NCBI GenBank assembly: GCA_944989445.1
Contig: CALYLW010000212.1
Coordinates: forward strand, 372,001 to 436,000
Length of the DNA: 64,000 nt
Direction: 5' to 3'
Origin: Ampullaceana balthica
Taxonomy: Eukaryota; Mollusca; Gastropoda; Lymnaeidae
Below, in pieces: positions 58,222-64,000 of this stretch. The notes under the pieces were generated by a model. It had not been told where the DNA came from. It was given only the letters and a program-made list of their open reading frames with translations, and did no database searches. Made by a program: the position numbers and the translations under genes. Within the stretch, counting starts at the first letter, position 1. Each line of letters opens with the position of its first letter.

Positions 58222-61200
58222 ACACACAAAAATGATTTTAAAATATTTTAAAAAACTGTCTAACGAAAAGTACGACAACATGTGGTCCTATGAAGGATAA
58301 ATTTTGTGTGATCCCTAATCGAGTACGATGGATATAGTTAATAAGGCACGAGGTCCATTGTGTTGGCAGCATATTTTTTTACCGTAATGGGCGTTAATTG
58401 TACCAATCAAGGAACCAGTGATATATCGTTAGCCCGTGTGACATAAATATTGCGAATCCACTATATCTATGCCAGAAGTAAAATGAGAAATTACTGGAAA
58501 TTGAACCCAAACAAAAGAAAGAACTAGTATTTATTAAAAAAATTGCACTTACAAGAAATATTTGAAATCCTATTATAAAAACGTTCCAAACGTTATACAT
58601 GAGATCAAAATATGTTTTTAAAACCAAACATTTTGTAAACATCTTCGTGCCTTTTTTTTAAATTTCATATTTTAAATTATTTTCTTCCACAGAAAGCACA
58701 GACATACTTCCGTATATTGTGATTACAGGTGTCAAGGAAAACAATGAGAAAATAGTACTCTCAAATGACGGCTACGTATCCATAGGAATTGCACATCATT
58801 TTGATATGAAGGATATCTTTGGGTTTCTTACGTTTACAAAGGTTGAAATCTCTTTGAACTCAGACACTCCCAAGGCGCTAGAGATTTGTGAAGTTGAAAT
58901 ATTTGGAAGTACGCCGTGTTTGCTCTTGTCCTAAAAAACATAAACCTTAATGAAAGATCTCAAAAACAAAACCGCCACGAATTTTTTTATTATTTTTCAT
59001 GAATCGTTTTCTTTTTACCCAAAGAGTGAGCTGATGAAAAAATAATATTTTGAGAATGTATATGTAATACCTTGGTAATTAGTTAGTTGTGTTTTTTTTA
59101 ACAATCGCTTAAAATGCATAATTTATTTTTATTAGCCGATGTCATTAATTATGCAATAAGTTTGAGGATCCGTGTACATGAATAGAATACATTTGCACAC
59201 AACTTGTTCATGTAGATTGCAAGGTTGGATACTATGGCTTGAGGTGTGACATCCCATGCAACAAAGGATGTACAACTTGCAGCACACGATCTGGACATTG
59301 CGAAAAATGTGTATCGCCCAAATTGTTTGGATTCTTTTGCAATCAAAGTAAATAATTTTTGAGTTCAGAAATAAACCATAGGAGTCTTTAATACTACATT
59401 ATTTTATACTCTGCAGTCTTCTAGCCTTAGCCAATCCCTCAAAATTTTGTTTTTTCTTCTTTTTAAATAATGGGGCGGGGGATGGGGCGGTTGTCGAGCA
59501 GCAGCGCGCTCGGTCGTCGTATCGACTGACAAGGGTTCGAGTCTCCGTGAAGGCAGGGCCATCCCGAGGCCAAATGGCATCCCTGAGTCCACCCAGCCCC
59601 AAATGGGTACCACCTCACATCGGTTGGGTAAAGTAAAAGCCGCTGGGTACAGTGTTATGCGTGAATATAGAAAACCCATGAACGCTACTTCACTTGCCAC
59701 ATAGGTGAGCAAAAGGTCTGAAAAGAGAAATAAATTTACTTAACTTACTTCAGCATCCTTTAAACAATCAATAACATTAAGAAAGGTCTAAGCAAGATAT
59801 AATAATCCTTTTAAGTGACTGATTCCGGAACGTTTAAGAAGGGAGATTCGCAACTAACTGAATATGTGGGATGTTAATAATATTGCCTGTTATTGTCATT
59901 ACTTTATCTAATGTAATTGTGTGCGTTGTACTAGTTGCTTATTATAATAGTATATTATTAAACAGCACAATGCACTCCACCTGACGGGAAACGATTTATT
60001 TAGTTCCACGGGAATTTTAGTTTTGTATAGTGTGTTACAAATCTAGTGCTAAAAGTTAATAAAGGACGGAAAAATACCACCAAAAAAACACACTATTTTT
60101 CAGGAATTTAATAAAACTTGCTGGTGCAAATCTCTTGCCGGTGTCAAGAAATAGAACCTCTCCCATAAATAATCTCCCACCAACCCATCCCTCGTTTTTT
60201 TATATTCTCGTTTAAGAAAACATTTTTTTTTATCAGATGAAAATAAAATCACCCCTAGTTGTAAAATAAAGTATCCAGAAATAAATAGTCCCCCCCCCCT
60301 ATGACGCCATCTAATACTAAATAAATTAATCTGCCTGAAACACAAGAAAAAACGCGTACTTATAAGTGTAAAAATCTATCATTTTTACTTTAACGCTTCT
60401 AATGGCAGAGACGTCGCTAGAGAGATGCGGGATGTTGAAGATGAAACCATTGGACACAATTTTAGGGACGTGACAAAGATTTTTTTGTTTTTAAACTGCA
60501 TATTTACCTGATATTACTAATGTTAATAATAATTATATATATAATTGTATTGAAATATTTTTGCTTTACAGAACAACATATGAAGTGCAACATTGAGTTT
60601 CATTTGGTATTACAAGTGTATAAAGACAATTGTTGTGAACCCATAGGCATAAACGATTTTTTTAAAATAATTTTTTTTTCTGAAAGCGCACCATCAAACC
60701 ATTATTAAAAATATGATTATTTCTTTTATTTACATGTTCTAAAATTATTCTGCATTTCATTTTCCCGATGAATAATTGAAAGCTTGCAGTAAAGGCTGCG
60801 CAGACAATGGCGATTGTACAAGATACACAGGAGCATGCAAAGAGGGTTGTAAGAAACGTTACTGGGGCTATAATTGCCAAGGTAATTTCATACACAGTCT
60901 AAGTAAATAATGTTAGACCTGTCCTAAGATTGCATGTATCAAATCTCCAATTTTTGTTTTTCCTTTATTTTTTTTTAAAGACCTGGCTATAATTTTATTT
61001 CATTGATTCAATATTTTTTTGCCAAGGATTCTATGGGCTGCGGTGGTCTAGTGGTAGTGCGCTGGACTGTCAAAACGTGATAGCCACGGGTTCTATTCTC
61101 GGTGCTGGCAAGGTCATTGTGCTAGCCAATGTTCTTATTTAGCGGTTAAGAAAATTTAAAGTTCGATTTAATTTTCATTAATTGTTTAAACGTAATGAAT

Positions 61201-62444
61201 TTCGAATCGCATAAATGCTATCTGTGGTTATTTTTTAAACAAAGAAAAATTTAGAATTTGAAAAATAAAGGTACTTGAAGCAAGTTCAGATTCTTCTAGA
61301 AAGCATATTTAAAGTTTGGGAAATTTAAATGTTATCCTAAACACCCATGAGCTAAAAATTCGTTATTCAGTTAAGAGCTGTGGACGCTTCTGTAAAATAT
61401 TTACATTGCGGTGCTTCAAATTAGTTTTCAATATAAATAATATAAAAGCCCAAGTCACTCACTGTTGGATGTACGGATGTGGAACGCTGAGGAACGATGT
61501 ACAACATTCTATAGCAGTTGAAAAATCGTGTGGTGATTAGCACTGTAAAAATATTTAATATGACGTCATTTTTGTATCTTATATTTTAAAATACAAGGTG
61601 TGCAACGGTGCGCAAGATGATTATAAATTTAAGATGCGCTGTAAACAAATATTATATGACGCCATTGTTTTAGCTCATATTTTAATTTTGGAAAAGGGAA
61701 CAATGTAAAAAGATGATTTGATATGGTTAATTGTAAAATACTTTGTGTACTTTCCAGGAAGTTTAATATTTCATATTAACAAACAAGGATAATTTACTTC
61801 GGCTTTTGACAAAAAACAAAGTGGGCGCCCTACAACCCCAATTATAAAATACTTTGCGTACATTTCAGAAAGTTTAATATTTCGTATTTATAAAAAAGGA
61901 CAAGTTAGTTGGGTTTTTTAAAAAGGTTGGCGCCGAAGGCGCCCTAAAAAAAGTGGGCGCCGCAGGCGCCTAGGCGCCCCGGCACTATCTAGTTTTTTAT
62001 AATTTGCTTGCTTATAAGTCTTGGGAAATTATAGGTGAAGTGTAAGCACAACATTATATGCATTTTAAAGTGTTTAGCGAAATAAATAAGATAATAAAAT
62101 TATAATATATGTATGTATTTTAAAAAAGTTTCTCACATCGGATGTACTTTATACCACGTAAGTAACCTTGCTCATCTAAATTACAATATAATGTTTGTAA
62201 CAATTTTTAAAAGGTATTTAAAATTATTTTTTTTCTATTTACACAACATGTCATTTTCTTACATACGTTTTATTAGTTTCATTTTTGATGTTGCACTCAT
62301 TTTTAAATTGTAATAATATGCATATATTTCTTTGAAAATGTTTAGAGTGTCCGAAAACATGTACAGTTTCGGAGTGCTCCGAAGAGGATGGTTACTGTAA
62401 TGGTCCATGTGTCAATGGTTACTATGGAGAATCGTGCACTACAA
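50061..62444 (+). CDS. Gene C: lectin-like/EGF receptor, 3'-partial, spliced
   Basis: Nine exons in one frame (420 codons, leaving in phase 1): signal peptide, 8-Cys EGF, a-b-c-d lobes, 8-Cys EGF, two 6-Cys EGF exons. All internal exons are phase 1-1. It is a paralogue of gene A with the same half-lobe exon borders, and it shows what gene A's missing 5' end probably looked like (signal peptide plus EGF). Transmembrane and tail exons, if present, lie beyond the window. Sugar binding is plausible from the fold but not shown. Confidence 0.85.
50119..51090 (+). other. Intron, nothing recognised
   Basis: AT-rich first intron. An open stretch at 50649-50849 has no splice context or recognisable product. 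Confidence 0.5.
51091..51243 (+). CDS. Gene C exon 2: 8-Cys EGF module
   Basis: Acceptor CATTTAGCAG, donor TATT|GTAAGT, phase 1-1, 51 residues. Eight cysteines (TECQK, DCNYKCRCEK, ECAKD, SCIAP, RCRPH, NCQY). GWFGEPDC is the aromatic-Gly turn of EGF repeats. Confidence 0.9.
51838..51975 (+). CDS. Gene C exon 3: a-type half-lobe
   Basis: The acceptor is CTGATTTCAG and the donor is AAAG|GTAAAT; phase 1-1, 46 residues. NASSCRMGTI holds the single conserved cysteine, and it ends VVRARMFQHYYKG. Shorter than in gene A. Confidence 0.8.
52590..53063. mobile_element. Penelope-like element fragment
   Basis: The left part is the inverse of the 12290-12375 terminal sequence with a stem core GGAAGGC-loop-GCCGAAACG (minus, about 52655-52690). 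The right part encodes on the plus strand NKNLVICIPPDLPLSENERS and KGLKFIP, the short conserved segment usually found N-terminal to the RT of Penelope-like elements. No RT is present. Confidence 0.5.
53416..53697. mobile_element. Palindromic (foldback) element
   Basis: The left arm has AATATTTTTAAAAACCACG, GTGGACTAAAAAGAA and ACGTGGGGCGGG in order. The right arm (53622-53697) carries the complement in reverse order. The left arm has about 50 extra bases. Loop of about 90 bases. Confidence 0.75.
53715..54370 (+). repeat. Tandem ~325-bp repeat, two units
   Basis: GGGGCCCCCAGCCC..., GGACATTAG, ATATAGCTCATAA and GGGCCC blocks occur twice in the same order (from about 53715 and 54040), with moderate divergence. 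A sequence CTAGTAGACCCGTCGTGCG at 53345 and the microsatellite at 54490 may be the ends of the larger element. Confidence 0.65.
54490..54656 (+). repeat. (TACA)n microsatellite
   Basis: About 38 units, nearly perfect up to 54600. It follows the tandem repeat as if it were its 3' tail. Confidence 0.95.
55286..55453 (+). CDS. Gene C exon 4: b-type half-lobe
   Basis: The acceptor is TTTTTTCCAG and the donor is AGAG|GTAAGC; phase 1-1, 56 residues. Cysteines occur in GNCTG, IRCKN and YFCDF, and it ends CDFQILRG. Paired with exon 3. Confidence 0.85.
55504..55827. mobile_element. hAT-like MITE
   Basis: Starts TAGGG and ends CCTA, with flanks ATAGAAAT and TTAGAAAT (7 of 8 alike). The inside is rich in TTAATCGATTAAT-type palindromes. 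Terminal repeats are short, so class is tentative. Confidence 0.55.
55960..56279. mobile_element. hAT-like non-autonomous element
   Basis: CAGGGGTCGGGAAACTTTTT at the left, and GAGCCATGGTTTCCCGG... AACCTG at the right as the imperfect complement. Internal GAGAGCC/GGAGCC repeats are typical of this widespread family. No clear 8-bp duplication. Confidence 0.65.
56610..56807 (+). CDS. Gene C exon 5: c-type half-lobe
   Basis: The acceptor is CTCATTCAG and the donor is AAAG|GTTTGT; phase 1-1, 66 residues. It is the clearest fucolectin-like exon: GRNVAIKAKTRASS, LAVDGDNSW, IKCAST and PYPWLEITL are the order of F5/8C and fucolectin domains (variable A-x-D-G-D site, then P-W-L-E strand). Confidence 0.9.
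56905..58080 (+). repeat. Tandem degenerate repeat interrupted by an LTR
   Basis: ACTAATTCTCCAACTT, GTGTAGGTA, AACTTTGGGAAGTTGTTGA and CTCATGGGGGTCG blocks recur three or more times at 56945, 57115, 57285 and after the LTR at 57900. Units of about 170 bp. Confidence 0.7.
57404..57893 (-). mobile_element. Solo LTR with 5-bp target duplication
   Basis: Starts TGTTAAG and ends CTGACA, flanked by GGGGC at 57399-57403 and 57894-57898. On the minus strand it has a TTTTAAAGG TATA-like site followed by AATAAA in the usual order. No internal region remains. Unrelated to the LTRs at 43879. Confidence 0.8.
58152..58219 (+). repeat. (AAT)n microsatellite
   Basis: About 22 AAT units in the intron before the d-type exon. 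Confidence 0.95.
58693..58908 (+). CDS. Gene C exon 6: d-type half-lobe
   Basis: The acceptor is TCTTCCACAG and the donor is GGAA|GTACGC; phase 1-1, 72 residues. It ends EICEVEIFG like the other d exons. Retaining the intron would stop the protein nine codons later, at 58934. Confidence 0.85.
59216..59347 (+). CDS. Gene C exon 7: 8-Cys EGF module
   Basis: Acceptor GTTCATGTAG, donor CAAA|GTAAAT, phase 1-1, 132 nt. DCKVGYYGLRCD opens the module; eight cysteines. Same length as EGF exons of genes A and B. Confidence 0.9.
59486..59750 (+). mobile_element. tRNA-derived SINE
   Basis: The head has GGTTGTCGAGCAGCAGCGCG and AGGGTTCGAGTCTCC (B box). The body is shared with 21098-21345. Ends with AAATTTACTTAACTTACTT. 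Confidence 0.8.
59751..60782 (+). other. Intron, nothing firm
   Basis: AT-rich. A stretch after the acceptor-like TTTGCTTTACAG at 60572 is open for about 45 codons but has no phase-1 donor. Confidence 0.5.
60783..60881 (+). CDS. Gene C exon 8: 6-Cys EGF repeat
   Basis: Acceptor AATTGAAAG (weak pyrimidine tract), donor CAAG|GTAATT, phase 1-1, 33 residues. ACSKGCADNGDC and YWGYNCQ are MEGF-type EGF features; six cysteines. Confidence 0.85.
61036..61130 (+). mobile_element. tRNA-derived SINE head
   Basis: TGGTCTAGTGGTAGTGCGCT (A box) and CACGGGTTCTATTCTCGG (B box), the same head family as the SINE at 62472 (minus). Not a working tRNA: the 3' stem is unpaired. Confidence 0.7.
61640..61990 (+). 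repeat. Interspersed repeat, copy 2, with GGCGCC cluster
   Basis: It matches 39640-39960 and contains two related half-units (TATAAAATACTTTG, TTTAATATTTC). It ends in five GGCGCC palindromes within about 60 bases (61926-61978). Confidence 0.8.
62346..62444 (+). CDS. Gene C exon 9: 6-Cys EGF repeat
   Basis: Acceptor AAATGTTTAG, donor ACAA|GTAAGT, phase 1-1, 33 residues, the same length as exon 8. ECPKTCTVSEC and GYYGESC; six cysteines. The gene continues past the window. Confidence 0.9.
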
Positions 62445-62471
62445 GTAAGTGCGGTGTGTCGCAACATGTTC

Positions 62472-62765
62472 TGTTGTCTCTTATCTTATCTATACAGACG
62501 CTCCTTCTATCCAGAAGATAGTTGCGTCCACAGATCATGACAGATGATCTGTTGGCAAGTGATGCAGCATTCACAGGCCACGGCTTTGTGGGTTCCACGC
62601 ATTACCAAGCCGCCTAACTACATGTAGTGTTAGGTACCCATTCGGAGCGGGGTGACTCAGGAACGCCCTAGGCCCCGGGAACAATCCCTTGCCTTTACAC
62701 GGATTCGAACCCGTGACCATTGGTACGACAGTCCAGTGCGCTGCCACTCGACCACCGCGTCAAAT
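62472..62765 (-). mobile_element. SINE with CR1-like LINE tail
   Basis: On the minus strand: tRNA-like head (GGTGGTCGAGTGGCAGCGC; ACGGGTTCGAATCCGTG), body, and a 3' end with ATAGAAGGAGCGTCTGTA and AGATAAGATAAGA. The last ~50 bases match the 3' end of the LINEs at 23198, 32225 and 40140. Confidence 0.85.
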
Positions 62766-62865
62766 AAAATTGCTGTGCAGTATGCCGGGAAAAAAAATGA
62801 CATAGCTGATATTCAAACATGTTCAAGTCTTTGTTGCTTAAGATAATGAGTCAAAATGCTATGTA

Positions 62866-62900
62866 TAGAAGGAGCGTTTGTAACATAAAAATAAGCGTTT
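62866..62900 (+). mobile_element. Bare CR1/SINE 3' tail
   Basis: TATAGAAGGAGCGTTTGTAA alone, followed by an A-rich stretch; the shared 3' tail without body. Confidence 0.55.
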
Positions 62901-63180
62901 AAGAATAAGAGTGTTAGCCAAATGTTTCGACAGGGAAATGAGTTCTCTTTTGTTTTCATGAATCATGCAAACTTGGTTTTTATACTACACTAAAGAATAT
63001 TTGGAAAAATATCTTAATTTAGTACAAAATCGATAATTACTAAGCTGGTGATAAAATCAAATGAACTGTAATATGCTATGATATTCATAAATAAAATGGT
63101 CAGGTCCGACAATGCTTTAGTGTTTTTAATATAAAGCCGTCAGGCTTTTTAGTCTATATATCTTGGTCGTTAAAATGACT

Positions 63181-63532
63181 TCAGAGAATATATCCGTTCA
63201 TCCTCAAGAGAAGATGGCTTGTATCCTTCTCTGACCCCCTTCCCCCCCCCAGCTTTTTTCCTTTATCTTCTCTCTTAACCCCGAACTGTGAGGGTGGCTT
63301 CACCAGCTTGATTACCCTCGCGTACCTTTGACCGCTAGAGGATGCGCTCCTCCGCAATAGCTTCCAACCTTTTGTGGTCGATTTGCGCAAGTGACATGTC
63401 TCTCTTGCAGACATCCTTGTAGTTCAGGCAGGGGAGACCTCTATCTCTATACCCAGTTGCCAGCACTCCATATAACATTGGTCTTGGAATGCGCTTCAAA
63501 GCCCATTCTGTGTAACTCTTCAATTGAATCAA
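63181..63532 (-). mobile_element. LINE 3' fragment related to 14852-18895
   Basis: Minus-strand RDRGLPCLNYKDVCKRDMSL and the following region are homologous to the C-terminus at 18600-18866, then a basic end. Frameshifted and truncated. Confidence 0.8.
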
Positions 63533-64000
63533 TACAATTTTAAAAATAATGTTATGATGCCCTAATGTTAGTTTCTTTAAGCATTAATTCATTTATGTAA
63601 TGCATTTCGCTTTTTATCGTAATGATCTTTATTTAAATTATATATTCTACCCTAGACACAATTTAAACAGCTTTAGAGTGACATTAAATATGCTTTTATT
63701 ATTTTATTTTTTTTGACAATGTATTTATTTTTTTATAATAAAAAAAATCAATGACACATAGGAATTAAATTCTTTAAAATTAACATATATGAAAACAATG
63801 TAAAGAGCAACCAACGTATATACATTGAGAACACAATAACCATCAAATGAGCTCTCTAGGACCGCGAGAAAAAAATATCAAATCATTATGAAAAACGAAT
63901 AAGGAGACTTACACAATTTGAAACCTTTACTGTTATGAATCGATCTACTCAATAATGTCTTATGTGTTATGGTATTGTTACCTTTCAATTCCGTTTTAAG
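63533..64000 (+). other. Right end of window
   Basis: AT-rich, presumably intron of gene C. No exon found. Confidence 0.45.

Larger units (their letters stand above)
56808..58692 (+). other. Intron filled with repeats and a solo LTR
   Basis: Contains a tandem GC-rich/AT-rich repeat interrupted by a solo LTR and an (AAT)n run (listed). The remainder has no supported feature. Confidence 0.6.

Noticed and set aside
60571..60708. Possible gene C exon after a good acceptor (TTTGCTTTACAG)
   Set aside because: No donor gives phase 1, the cysteine pattern is not EGF-like, and the flanking EGF exons already join in frame.
61036..61130. Functional tRNA gene
   Set aside because: A and B boxes are present but the arms do not pair into a cloverleaf, and the same head occurs in SINEs here.

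Overview
The window is a eukaryotic, AT-rich, intron-rich and transposon-rich stretch. It most likely comes from a gastropod mollusc, probably a heterobranch. That guess rests on the gene family (single-pass receptors built from paired galactose-binding-like lobes and short EGF modules) and on the SINE/LINE/LTR mix; no species can be named from sequence alone. All three genes lie on the + strand.

Gene A (enters from the left; exons from 295 to 21629) is an almost complete type I membrane receptor. It has two copies of a four-exon module (types a, b, c, d, which appear to be two galactose-binding-like lobes), each followed by an 8-cysteine EGF exon. A hydrophobic transmembrane segment and an 80-residue cytoplasmic tail end it. 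Nearly all exons are phase 1-1, and the 15 exons join into one open frame of 770 codons plus a stop. Between the two modules lies an array of tiny phase-1 linker exons (5471, 8065, 9786) mixed with dead relatives (5710, 7406, 9103).

Gene B (26451-43160) starts, as far as I can see, with three exons of a C-type lectin-like domain. The same EGF, transmembrane and tail organisation as gene A closes it. Its middle exons (29264-36011) include recognisable a-, b- and c-type exons that cannot be joined in one frame, and one carries a frameshift. The lectin, EGF, TM and tail exons do join in frame. No signal-peptide exon was found.

Gene C (50061, leaving the window on the right) starts with a signal peptide, then one EGF exon, one a-b-c-d module, an 8-Cys EGF and two 6-Cys EGF exons. 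Its last exons are not in the window.

The genes form a tandem family of polymorphic-looking surface lectin/EGF receptors. The architecture recalls the clusters of single-pass transmembrane genes linked to parasite resistance in planorbid snails; that comparison is inference. Introns and spacers are filled with mobile DNA: a 4.04-kb endonuclease/RT LINE with a 12-bp target duplication (14852-18895), two inverted 1-kb CR1-like copies (23198, 40140), a twin-primed LINE (29964-31134), a nested LTR element with 5-bp target duplication, tRNA-Leu-type primer site and purine tract (43879-48150), a solo LTR (57404-57893), hAT- and pogo-like elements, Penelope-like pieces and several tRNA-derived SINEs. 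The most unusual local features are two minisatellites whose repeat unit carries an exon end and its 5' splice site, and the decaying array of micro-exons in gene A.
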